Positions 10,656-19,528 of a stretch of DNA of 21,071 nucleotides are shown here, piece by piece. The stretch covers positions 1 to 21,071 of the forward strand of contig JAYMSP010003103.1 in assembly GCA_036897095.1 (NCBI GenBank), written 5' to 3'. The notes under the pieces are model-generated. The model was not told where the DNA came from, searched no databases, and saw only the letters and a list, made by a program, of their open reading frames with translations. Made by a program: the position numbers and the translations under genes. Positions within the stretch are counted from its first letter, which is position 1. Each line of letters begins with the position of its first letter. The stretch is from Plantago elongata (taxonomy: Eukaryota; Streptophyta; Magnoliopsida; Lamiales; Plantaginaceae).

Positions 10656-11152
10656 TGTCAGACACCGAACCAAACTATTATGATAAACTAAGTCTTCCCT
10701 AGTTTGAAAGAACTAACACAAATCGAACTAATATCAAACGGATTGAACTAACGTTAAAAGGATCGAATTAGCGTCGTCGTATCTTATATCTTGAACAACC
10801 AACCTTCAAGATAACTCATGCATCAGATTGCCATCAAGAACCAGTAGCATGAAAGATCATCCGACCATTCCCTAGAATCCAGACCACATGTATGATAAGG
10901 CACTAATCGTCCAGAATTTAGGGATTTGGTTCCCCGAATTAACTCTATAAATGTCCGTATTTATCCCCCTTCAAAGTAAGCTAGCTATCATATTTCACCA
11001 TATTTACTCTACATAGAACTTCGACGCTTGAGTTGGTTCACTATATATTTGTCCAAGGTAAACCGGTCTAAAATAGAATTTTCCTAACTTTAGGGGTATA
11101 AATTGGAGTTAAGGCGCACTTTCTCGACGTAATACGGTTTTTACCCATAACA
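10656..11152 (+). mobile_element. Possible Ty3-gypsy LTR relic
   Basis: The sequence runs from TGTCAGACACC to ACCCATAACA, giving TG...CA ends. It contains, in the order typical of plant gypsy LTRs, AACTCTATAAATG (TATA box), a TTTATCCCCCTTCAAAGTAAG segment near the expected transcript start, and TTCGACGCTTGAG, which recalls the conserved 'GAGCGTCGGAGTG' part of the U5 region. No primer binding site, target duplication or internal coding region was found next to it, so it would be a decayed solo LTR. This call rests on recognition of the motif order. Confidence 0.35.
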
Positions 11153-12464
11153 GAAACACCAATTCTCATAAGCATGGTTTATGGTACTATTCATCTAACC
11201 AGTAAAATCCATTCATGATCATTTGTCATTTTTATAAGCTAACAGTTTGTTTCGATTCTGGATAAATGATAAATTAGTTTGGTGGAATACTGGAATAGTT
11301 AATATGGTACTTTGGGTTGAATTTGATTTGTTTGTCTGCATGAGTTTAGACTCTTACAATCTTATGGACTATTTGTCCATGATTAAACCAATTCGAGACT
11401 ATCTTAGAAATTTTGTATTATTTTTGGACTATTTATATTTGACTCATGTGTCTTGTTCTCACGATAATTTACTTATATATGAGATCATTAAAGAGGGCGG
11501 TCTTTTAGACCATGGTCCAATCCAGTGATGGCCGGCCACACCCTCTCATTATATGTTCCAGTGACAATATTAAAATAATGAGTTAATCATTGTCGAAAAT
11601 TAAAATTACACAAAGAAAGGTGTAAATATAACTAATACCATAAGGATGAGGAACTTGATATTTCATTTAAAATTTAATGTACAAATTGAGAAAATCAAGC
11701 CTATGTTACGATGGCATCTCCTCTCCCATATTATACATTTATTTTCATTGTAATTTATAGCTCCTTATTTTATTATCTTGGTCATAATTTGTACACTTTA
11801 CCTCATTTTATATTTTTGTTAAGAGTATTTTCAAATAATTTTAATGATGATATAATTTACATTTAAATTTGCAAGAAATCTATATATTAAGTAAGAATTT
11901 AAATCTGAATTACAAAGTGAAAGTACAAATGCATGTTATTGAAATAAACTATTGACAAACAAGGAAGAAAAAGTGGTCAGGATCCAAGGGAAGTAGGGCC
12001 ATAGAGTATCTTAGGTCTAAGTTGTCTCCTATCCAGGTAGTTGAAGGCTTACCCAGCCACAAAACTGATCAATCATTGGTTGCCTTTCTTTCTTTTTTTT
12101 TCTAGTTTCCTATTTCATAAACTACACATTCATGAATTATGAAATCAATATAAATCAGAAATATATGAATGAACAGCTCTCCAACTAAGACTATCTCCAC
12201 TGCGACTAACATTGGCAGAATTAAGATTTTATGTTTTTGGTGTGCAGATCATATATGAAATACATGATTATTCTCCAAGATAGAAGGTGAAGTATAAATT
12301 TATTTTAAAATATTATAAATAAAGTCTACTTTTTTCGAATAATATATGAGATTAGTACCATCACTTGCAAGAAAGATTTAATGAGCAAAAAAGATCTTAC
12401 TCTCCCAATTCTAAAAATTCAAGTTGCCACGATTGCTACTGGAACAGTATAACTACAGGGCTAA
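11153..12464. other. AT-rich intergenic DNA
   Basis: No gene is supported. The open frame at 11247-11528 begins with TTG, has no family resemblance and ordinary base composition. Confidence 0.55.
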
Positions 12465-12722
12465 GCTCTATTCTCGAAGGTGCCGTGCCGTGCCGGAAGG
12501 ACCTTTGAGGAAGCTTGGATCTCTCTAAGAAGCCATATAGCCAAAGATGAAAGGATATTCCAGAATGATCAGTTCGAGGGGACCTTCCTACCCCTCGAGG
12601 AGCTTGCTCCCCAAAAAGACAACTCGACCCGGTTGGAGTTGCGCAATGATGGAGAGGGCGTCGATCATGTAAATAGTCATGTGTCCTTATCTTTCATGCA
12701 GATACACCTAAATGTCCATTAA
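12465..12722 (+). pseudogene. Exon-like relic, unknown protein
   Basis: An open frame begins after a stop at 12462-12464 and runs 86 codons without an ATG at its head. The first ~68 codons (to about 12668) stand out: higher GC than the flanks and a soluble, charged translation with segments such as GRTFEEAWISLRSHIAKDE and FEGTFLPLEELAPQ. A GTAAAT donor-like site follows at 12669. Upstream, another frame reads LEQYNYRAKLYSRR, and the two frames meet at a triple GTGCC repeat (12480-12494), where slippage could have caused a frameshift. I do not recognise the family. It may be a captured or organellar gene fragment or an old retroelement piece; nothing shows that it is expressed. Confidence 0.35.
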
Positions 12723-12982
12723 CGATACATACATTTATTAACACCACACACATATCACCTTGTATTAACATACTCATTTGATGTCTTCTCATGTTTACCC
12801 ATATATCGGGAAGGGATTGGAGTAGCACCACCGTGCAATGCTTGCTTGATATCATGAGTTTATTATATATGCCGGTTTCAACCACATGATTCATATCCTT
12901 TTTTCTCTACTGTCGGATTAATGTGGTTGATTAGTACTAATGGAAGTTTGTAGTATTAGCTAGAATTATCAATAGGGGCTTA

Positions 12983-13472
12983 GACAGTCCACAGTGAACA
13001 ACTGTTTCAAGCGGTCGTGGAGTAATTAATTTGTGATCGCGACCAACCATTCATACTGTAGGCGGTGGTATGAGGTATGTTTTTTTTTTTTTGCCCCTTG
13101 TAGGGTCCACCATCTTATTATTTTTTTATAAACTTATTTGATTATTTTAATATTTAAAAATTATACAGTCGTTTATACTTTTTCGAGATCTACAAAACGA
13201 GATCAGTGAAGATATGTTTTTTTATACATTAAATTTCACCATTTATTCGTATACGTTCATATTTTATATTATAACACTATTCTACTCGTATTTTCAATAA
13301 AAACGTCTTATTTCGCTCCAAATTTTCAATATTCGCATTAATATAATTATAAAAAAAATCACCACGAACGCTCCACCAACGGTCGCACAATGTAGAAATT
13401 GATCGCGAGGCGCGGTTGCGAAGAAACCGATCGTGCACGACCAATTCTCGACCTCCACCATAATGGACGGTC
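12983..13472. mobile_element. PIF/Harbinger-like MITE
   Basis: The ends GACAGTCCACAGTG and, reversed, GACCGTCCATTATGGTG form an inverted pair, and each is flanked exactly by TTA (12980-12982 and 13473-13475), the 3-bp target duplication typical of PIF/Harbinger elements. Looser inverted similarity continues inward for about 100 bp, including matching CGGTCGTG and GATCGCG patches and T-runs. There is no transposase frame in the 490 bp. The minus-strand open frame at 13294-13482 lies in the right TIR and is not a gene. A 13-base T run starts at 13080. Confidence 0.65.
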
Positions 13473-13544
13473 TTACGGTCACTAGCTATTTCAATGAATC
13501 CGACTAGTCATAGATGAGAATATATATATGTACTAGAAATGATA

Positions 13545-13563
13545 CACCGCGCTTAGCACGGTG
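13545..13563 (-). terminator. 3' terminal hairpin of Helitron 1
   Basis: Arms of 8 bases with a 3-base loop lie close to the CTAG end. In Helitrons such a hairpin marks the end point of rolling-circle transposition; it is not a transcription terminator. The family role is known; the assignment here is from structure. Confidence 0.7.
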
Positions 13564-13587
13564 CCTATAAATTTTATAAAATTAATT

Positions 13588-14819
13588 AAATTTAGGTCAT
13601 GTACAAACTCGCATATTATGTTTCACGAGATATTAGTGTCTTGGATGAGTAAATACAAAAAAAATCTACACAGTTGTGTATACAAGTTAATTAGAAAGTA
13701 GCGGAACGTTGTTGGGTAAGTTGGCTTAGACCAACTTATATATGAAATTTGTATGTAAATGTAGACTTTTTACTATTTATTATATAAGTTATGCAAGATA
13801 GTTATAATCGTAAATATATAACTATCCATCATATAGTAATATTTTAAAAAAATGACATAATACAAATACTTATGTGCAAAAATGAAATACATATACATAT
13901 AATGCCTTGAGTCTTGTTAATACAATACACCCCCAAAAATCAAAATCTAAAACTATCAAAACACCATCACATCATCTAAAGAGTTCTAGCTTGGTTTCTT
14001 TCGATAAACCCAATCAACAACCACAATGTTCACCTAGACTGATACGGTCACTATGTGCTAAAGTGTTTTCAATTTTCTTAGATAAATATTTTGGACTGCA
14101 ACTGTAAAAACTCTGAAGGAGTGTTGCGTGTGGTGTGAGGTTGTGAGTGGAGAAAATTTAAAATATATTTTTTAGTAGTCAGTTCAAATTTAGGTCACAT
14201 ACGAACTCGAATATTATGTTTCACGAGATATTAGTGTCTTGGATGAGTAAATGCAAAAAAAAATCTACATAGTTGTGTATACAAGTTAATTTAGAAAGTA
14301 GCGGAACTTTGTTGGATAAGTTGGCTTAGACCAACTTAAAATGAGTAATTTGTATGTAAATGTAGACTTTTTACAATTTTTTATAAGGTGTGAGGTGCAT
14401 CGATCATCTAGTAGTTTGAGGAGTTATGCGAGATAGTTATAATCGCAAATATATAACTATCCATCATATAGTATATTTAAAAAAAATGACGGAATACAAA
14501 TACTTATGTGCGAAAATGAAATACATATGCATGTAATGCCTGGAGTCTTGTTAATACAATACACACCCAAAAACCAAAATCTAAAACTATCAAAAAACCA
14601 CTACATCATCTAAACAGTTCTAGCTTAGTTTTTTCGATGAACCCAATCAACAACCACAACGTTCACCTAGACTGATACGATCACCATGTGCTGAAGTGTT
14701 CTCAATTTTCTTAGAAAAAATATTTTGGACTGCAACTGTAAAAACTCTGAAGGAGTGTTGCGTGTGGTGTGAGGTTGTGAGCGGAGAAAATTTAAAATAT
14801 ATATTTTTAGTAATCAGTT
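13588..14819. repeat. ~0.6-kb internal tandem duplication in Helitron 1
   Basis: Unit A (13588-14184) and unit B (14186-14819) both start AAATTTAGGTCA and end at CAGTT, one base apart, and are nearly collinear with scattered substitutions. Unit B has about 35 extra bases near 14387-14422 (around GGTGCATCGATCATCTAG) that unit A lacks. The open frame at 13907-14107 is inside unit A, starts with TTG and is not kept in unit B, so it is not a gene. Confidence 0.9.
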
Positions 14820-14929
14820 GCTGGAGAATAGTGAAGAAGTGCTAAACAAAATGCAATAGTGAACAACACTTTAACGAACAAGTGAAATGACACTTTAAAT
14901 AAATTGAAGACTTATTATATTATTGTAGA

Positions 14930-15095
14930 CTAGAATGGATGTCACACGCTACGCGTGTGAAGCTGTGTTTTCCGATCTTCCTTTATGGTTCACTAAGTTA
15001 TAGTATTTGTTATGAATTTGTACAATTATGTCAATATCTATGTAAACTTATGATAAATTATTAGTGTTATAAAAATGTGTAATATATATAGAAGA
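14930..15095 (-). mobile_element. Helitron 2: 3' end, 5' end uncertain
   Basis: On the minus strand the sequence ends in a perfect hairpin (TCACACGC-loop-GCGTGTGA, 14942-14960), then eight bases, then CTAG (14930-14933). This is a second Helitron 3' terminus in the same orientation as Helitron 1, which begins at the very next base. A possible 5' end is TCTTCTATATATATTAC at 15095, preceded by A on the minus strand, giving a 166-bp element. A longer element with its 5' end further right is equally possible. Confidence 0.6.
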
Positions 15096-15633
15096 TAAGA
15101 AATATATCAGAAAATGTATCATTCTCAATCGTAACTAAAGAATTAAAGTTTATATGTTTCCTAATTCAAAGATAACAATTTATAAGGTGAAGGAAAAAAG
15201 CCAAAAACTATCATTCACAATCACAATGAAAAAGTTTATGATTATTTTGCCGCATCATTTTAGCTTTGATTATGTAGGATTCTTTGTATACACCATTTCG
15301 TGTCTTTGTGTGGTCATCAGAATCTATTGTTAGTGACCTTATTAATTCCCTTATCATGACAATCTCCACGCTCTTGACAACGCAACATACACTTATTTCT
15401 CCCCAATGTACCATACTTGTTTTCCATTTCACTAACTCGACTTCCTTACAAAAACATGCCCCCCTTCAATGCACCTCTCACACATGTATAACATGAGAAC
15501 CTTAACCACACCGAAAAATGTCACATTGGGGAAAAGGTGCAAAAATATACTGCTACTTAAACTAAATAGTACATCCAACCGTTGGTTCACCTTACATAAC
15601 ATAATCTCGTAACAGCGAACCGAATTCTCAAAT
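15096..15633. other. No gene recognised
   Basis: Overlapping open frames on both strands (15211-15496) have no recognised family. The minus-strand frame has a charged stretch (TIDSDDHTKTRNGVYKES) that might be a decayed coding remnant, but no splice sites or start support it. The region could belong to Helitron 2 if that element is long. Confidence 0.4.
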
Positions 15634-15909
15634 TCAAATCAATTGAGAAAGAAAGATAAAGAAAATCAAACAAATCAAAACTGAGCTCACATCTAAGGTA
15701 ACCGGTAGCTTAAACGCTGGAACATCACACATCCATAATCTTGAAGAACAAACTCTACCAAAGAAAACACTAAACCAATCTTGCCCGTCACGAGCAAGAC
15801 TATCCTTCTGCTCATCCAGAAGTATGGCTAGCAAGGTTAACATCAGATACAATAGTATATATAGTAAGAAAAGAAGTAGTTGATCGATAGAGACACAAAA
15901 TACTTTCAA
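15634..15909 (-). pseudogene. Exon-like open frame, unknown
   Basis: A 91-codon open frame has no ATG at its head (it begins at TTG). Its second half, 15691-15827, is flanked by an acceptor-like TTGCTAG and a donor-like GATGTGAGC and reads as a soluble segment including EQKDSLARDGQDWFSVFFGR and SSRLWMCDVPAFKLPVTLD; the part before it is hydrophobic and looks like translated intron. I do not recognise the protein. It lies on the same strand as the exon-like segments at 16.0-17.5 kb, but joins to none of them through a clear reading frame. It may be a captured exon. Confidence 0.25.
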
Positions 15910-15931
15910 CCGATCGAAATTTAGGAAACGA

Positions 15932-15942
15932 GGGGGGGGGGG
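15932..15942. repeat. Run of 11 G
   Basis: An uninterrupted G homopolymer in an otherwise AT-rich area; it is prone to length errors in sequencing. Confidence 0.9.
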
Positions 15943-16093
15943 AGTGGATTTGGCTATTTACAGCGGTCCCACAGGGAGGATTGGAATTCTTCGATCAGAA
16001 GATGCTACCATCCTGCAATGTTCAAAGCAGAAGGCCATTGTTATCTACTTTCGGCAAAACAACAACATACTCTTACAGTGCGAAAATTCAAAC

Positions 16094-16219
16094 CTTTACG
16101 CTATCCTCTCCAACATCTCCAATCAGTTTGATAGCCTTCTTGTTCTTTTGCACAGACGAGGGAATCGCTTTAAGTACTTTATCTCTGCTTTTTCTCGATC
16201 TTCCACTTAACAGAAAGAT
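16094..16219 (-). CDS. Candidate internal exon of a small unknown gene
   Basis: On the minus strand a T-rich tract ending TTTTTTAG leads into 126 bases (42 codons) open in phase 0 and ending AAG before GTTTGA. The translation starts IFLLSGRSRKSRDKVLK and is very basic in its middle (QKNKKAIK), ending GDVGEDSVK. An 81-base intron (16013-16093), near the lower limit for plants, would follow, ending TTGCAG; the next exon adds only DGSIF and a TGA, finishing at 15995. The acceptor is good and the donor weak. No family is recognised. It may be the 3' part of a gene whose first exon is at 17427-17525, a captured fragment, or chance. Confidence 0.3.
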
Positions 16220-16318
16220 CTAAAAAATATAATACCCAAATAAATTTCCATGAATATGAACTACCTCAACAGAAAAACAAACATTAGTCTAGTCATTGCC
16301 ATCGTAACAGCCAAAGCG

Positions 16319-16552
16319 TCAAATTCGACCCCCTCGAATCCTATCGATGTTTATATCAATATAAAGCTCAAAGTGAGATGTCATATTAATCGTTGATGAG
16401 AACATGTTTTCTTTTGGGTGAAATGAAGAAGGAGGTGAGAGAGTTTTGGAAATTGGCGATTGGTATAGGAATGGTCTGAATGGTTGAGATATAGTGAGAG
16501 ATTTCAATGGGACCATATGTGGACAGCTGAGATGTGTGCGTGACAAACACAC
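16319..16552 (-). pseudogene. Ser/Pro-rich open frame, related upstream to 17.5-kb segment
   Basis: The minus-strand frame starts at GTG; the first ATG gives MVPLKSLTISQPFRPFLYQS and a Ser/Pro/Leu-rich, acid-poor stretch like a plastid transit peptide, then a second Met. It stops after about 65 residues with no convincing splice donor before the stop. The DNA just upstream (16560-16660) resembles that upstream of the ATG at 17525, so this may be a decayed duplicate of that 5' region. Function unknown. Confidence 0.25.
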
Positions 16553-16555
16553 TAT

Positions 16556-16665
16556 ATTTGGTGAGAGTGAGATTTTTTATTCCTTAGAAGTAGATTTGTA
16601 CTGTAAAATCCTTAACTTGAGCGAAATTGAAATCAAATTGGATTTCCCTACTTGCTCTTATTCTG
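16556..16665 (-). repeat. Upstream-type repeat, copy A
   Basis: This segment and 17556-17660 share, in the same order, GTGAGAGTGAGATT, a purine/T-rich stretch, TTGAAA..AAATTGGATTTCCC and a CT-rich end. They lie about 1 kb apart in direct orientation and have diverged considerably. Copy B contains a TATA box; copy A does not keep it clearly. Confidence 0.55.
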
Positions 16666-17420
16666 TGTAATCCGTATTTACACTATGTATACTACCAAAT
16701 CTTATGTTTTAGGCCCCTATTGATATCTTTGGGTTTTGTGGTTTTACTGTGCGACGACTTTATTGGAAAGGTAGAAGCCGTGACCTCTTCGATACAGGAT
16801 GTACCAGCTTGCCACTCAGTTAAATATTGCTACATATAATTCTTTTGTCCTTTTTCCATTTGGCCTTTCCCAATAAACTTTTTTAGTTTTAATTATAAAT
16901 TAAATTGTAAATTTAAAATATAAAATAGTATAATTTAATTATGTAAGTTTGACTAAAGAAATTGTTAAATTTTGAGATTTGAAATTTATATATTCTCGGG
17001 AGCCGGGACATTGAGTAATTAGCATGAGTTAATTGAAAGTGGTAAAACGCCACCATGTTTCACCCATCACCGCCGTGACCCACCCACTTGTCTCCTCCTC
17101 TGAATTCTAATCTCATTCTTGCATGCACCTGTCAAATTTACAGGTTTATACGCTTGAGCGTGTGTTCATTAACAATTCTTGTGGCTCCTTTTTATTTAAT
17201 GAATAAGAATGTATAAATGGAGAAAATTTGAATTCTTCGAGGTAAAGAAAACCACAATTCCCGATGAAATCCAGTGTTACTCTAGCGGCACATTCGTCAT
17301 CCGTTTGATTTCAACCTATATGATCTGCACATAGCTCATTTTGCTGCTTGAAGACCTTTCGCGATTTATTTTTGGATCTCATAATTATCATAGTTTCCCA
17401 ACGAAGAATGTCCGGACACA
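16666..17420. other. No gene recognised
   Basis: The plus-strand open frame at 16627-16839 has a short charged stretch (DDFIGKVEAVTSSIQDV) but no support as an exon. TAGGCCCCTATTGATATCTTTGG near 16708 recalls a hAT-type MITE tip; no partner end was found. If the two-exon model is right, most of this interval is intron 1. Confidence 0.35.
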
Positions 17421-17426
17421 ACTTAC

Positions 17427-17525
17427 ATAAGGAAGGAAGGAGAAGAGGTCGACATGAAAGAAAATTATGTGGACAAAGAAGGAAGATGAGAGAATTGAGG
17501 TGGGAAGAAGAAAAGAAAAGGCCAT
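17427..17525 (-). CDS. Candidate first exon, hydrophobic N-terminus
   Basis: On the minus strand an ATG at 17525 opens 33 codons (MAFSFLLPTSILSSSFFVHI, then IFFHVDLFSFLPY) and ends exactly at a consensus donor GTAAGT (17426-17421), phase 0. A TATATAAAA box lies about 60 bases upstream, leaving room for a leader of roughly 30 nt. The sequence is hydrophobic and almost free of charge, like a signal peptide or membrane anchor. Joined in phase to the 126-bp exon at 16219-16094 it would give about 80 residues: a hydrophobic N-terminus and a basic C-terminal part. Pyrimidine richness of the strand could produce such a translation by chance. No family recognised. Confidence 0.35.
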
Positions 17526-17555
17526 GTATGATTGTATCTCACGCTCACTATGTGT

Positions 17556-17660
17556 GAGAGTGAGATTGTTTTTTAAAGAAAAGCCTTTTATATAGACAAA
17601 CATCAAATTGAGAAAAAATTGAAAGTAAAATTGGATTTCCCCACTCTCTTCTATTATGTT
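17556..17660 (-). repeat. Upstream-type repeat, copy B
   Basis: This is the direct-repeat partner of 16556-16665. It contains the TATA box at 17586-17594 and lies just upstream of the candidate first exon. A GT-microsatellite follows at 17685-17699. Confidence 0.55.
17586..17594 (-). promoter_or_regulatory. TATA box
   Basis: TATATAAAA on the minus strand, inside CTATATAAAAGGC, is a good match to the plant TATA consensus and is placed about 60 bases before the ATG at 17525. TATA-like strings are common in AT-rich DNA; the support comes from the position relative to the ATG and splice donor. Confidence 0.4.
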
Positions 17661-17947
17661 ATATCATTACTTTGAATATATGTTTGTGTGTGTGTGTGTA
17701 AATTTGTGAAAATTAATGATTTTAAGACTTTATTTCAAAAAAAATTCCATATAATATTATAATTTCTGTCTCATTCGGAGGTTTTCTTTTTATCCGCCCT
17801 TGTAGACGCTTATATATTTTAAATATATAAAGTGATGTTAGGAAAGAAATTGTTGTTATGAAGTCAATGCCTATAATTTTGAAAAACAAAATCCAGGTCG
17901 GTTTCATACCGACCTATGACGTAGGTCTCCACTAGATAATCGACACG

Positions 17948-18519
17948 TAATATTGATACGATATTATAATTAGAATATATTTAATTATAATTTCAATTTA
18001 TAATATAAATATACAACTATACCCCTATTAACGTTTAATTAAACAAAATAAAATTAACTTTCATTAATCATTCTGTCAATATCATCGTCTTGGTTGAACT
18101 TTGTAGGAGGAGAGCAATAGACCAGATTGAGCTCCATGTCTGTTGCTACGTTGGAGCACATCTTGTGTTTCTGGGGTTTACATTTAATGAACTATTGTGA
18201 CTTCTTAAACAAATTCTGGGACGGTTATGACTAATTCTGAAATTAGTTTATGTTATAAATTAATTAGGGTTCTTCATGGTAGGTGTTCATCTTATTCATC
18301 CAGGATGAAATTTGTTATCAAAATTGATATATATCTGAGGATTGATATGCAATGAATTATTTATTTATTTGTTATTAATAAATTTCATGTATATAACTTT
18401 ACAACATGAATTATATTTATATTTTTAGAATAAAAAGGGTATTATAGTCAATTTGTAATTTATGGGAAATTTTAATAATTAAAAATAATAATTTATAATC
18501 AACCATACCCAAAATTATG
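17948..18519. mobile_element. Long-TIR MITE-like element
   Basis: The left arm (17948-18026) and the right arm (18435-18519) are inverted, imperfect copies about 80 bases long. They share TAATATTG/TAATTTTGG at the outer end, TTTAATTAT in the middle and CTATACCCC/CTATAATACCC at the inner end. No transposase frame lies between them. The exact ends and target duplication could not be fixed, so the superfamily is open. Both arms are very AT-rich, which inflates apparent similarity, but the collinear order of several patches argues for a real TIR. Confidence 0.45.
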
Positions 18520-19267
18520 AAAAAAATAGCTCCCAACCAAAGTGAATGAATGAGATTGAATTTTATGACATGTGGCAAACATCTAATGAAGACCTGTATT
18601 TAAATTGGTACAAAGTCAGTCTCAGAATGAAAAATTTATGATTTAGGTCGTTGATAATCGACACAATTTAGAGTTGAAATTTACACGTGATGAATATTTA
18701 ACTCAATTGGAGATAATTTTACATTGTATTTATTATATAGAATTGTGGTTTTAATAAAGTTGTATATATTTCAGTTTTGAAGTGTTGGAGTAGATGAATA
18801 GTAACTTTAACTTGTTTGTTAACACGGAAGAAAATGTGTATTTGATTGTCTGGCCGACAATGACCAAATTTGAACCGGTTGACCTTTTCTAAACGCATTT
18901 ATGTTTTCATGAAATTCACATGGTCAAACAAATTTTAACATTTTCCTAAAATATATAAAGAGCCCCATCCGTTACAAACTGAGCTCATTTGGTTCGCTCT
19001 ATTCTTATAAAAAAATATTTGAGATGAACTTGGTTTTAATGGGATCCGCAGTGTGTCGTCAAGTGAAGATCATAAAACCCAAGAAGAAGCCTTCCCGCTA
19101 ATAATCAAGAAGTTTACATTCCATAATTACCGGAACAACTGATAGTTAAAATATTTTCAGAAGTTGTATCTTGTTGGACGGCGAGATTCGGTGTATATTA
19201 GCTCCTCAAAATTTGTAATTGTGAATTTTAAATTTAATCTTTATTATTAATTGTGCTGTGATTTATA
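18520..19267. other. AT-rich intergenic DNA
   Basis: No gene, RNA or element boundary was recognised. The string GATAATCGACAC occurs here at 18653-18664 and also at 17936-17947, just outside the left end of the TIR element, in direct orientation. Confidence 0.5.
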
Positions 19268-19526
19268 CTTCCTCTTCCTCTCATCTCGTACAAAATTCCT
19301 ACCAATTTACTTTTTCTCAACTTAAACAAAGGAAGTAAAATATTAATTTGTGTGCGATAGTATATTGATAAAATTATAAGTAAGTGATAATGCAAATGAG
19401 AAAGTGAATAAATGATGATAAAGTAGGAAATAGTATTAATAAATAATCAATTAGTAATATACAAACTTGATTTTTTGAGTTAAGAAGTTTTTAATAAAAA
19501 AGTTAGAATGTCCGGAATGGATGGAG
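19268..19526. mobile_element. Stowaway-like MITE (Tc1/mariner)
   Basis: The right end, read in reverse, is CTCCATCCATTCCGGACATT, close to the Stowaway terminus CTCCCTCCGTCCC. The left end is a decayed CTTCCTCTTCCTC. Both are flanked by TA (19266-19267 and 19527-19528), the Stowaway target duplication. The interior has the AT-rich GAAAGTGAATAAATGATGATAAAGTAGG pattern usual for this group. At 259 bp it is a typical size and encodes nothing. Confidence 0.75.
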
Positions 19527-19528
19527 TA

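Larger units (their letters stand above)
13533..14929 (-). mobile_element. Non-autonomous Helitron 1
   Basis: Read on the minus strand, the element starts with TC (TCTACAATAATATAATAAGT) at 14929 and ends with CTAG at 13533, followed by T, as Helitrons insert between A and T. A hairpin (13545-13563; 8-bp arms CACCGTGC/GCGCGGTG with one G-T pair) lies 8 bases before the CTAG, the classic Helitron 3' structure. There is no Rep/helicase frame in 1.4 kb, so it would depend on an autonomous partner. Most of the interior is two tandem copies of one ~0.6 kb segment. Its 5' end is joined directly to the CTAG of another Helitron instead of a host A. Confidence 0.75.

Noticed and set aside
11247-11528. 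93-codon open frame
   Set aside because: Starts at TTG, ordinary composition, no family resemblance.
13907-14107. Open frame in the Helitron
   Set aside because: Starts at TTG and is not preserved in the second copy of the internal duplication.
15944-16223. Two overlapping plus-strand open frames
   Set aside because: They are antisense to the better-supported minus-strand exon model with splice sites, and one lacks an ATG in good context.
16556-16577. TCTCACTCTCACC (minus strand) as the 5' end of a long Helitron 2
   Set aside because: The same bases occur at 17556-17570, and the similarity continues past the TC into the flank, so it is not an insertion boundary.
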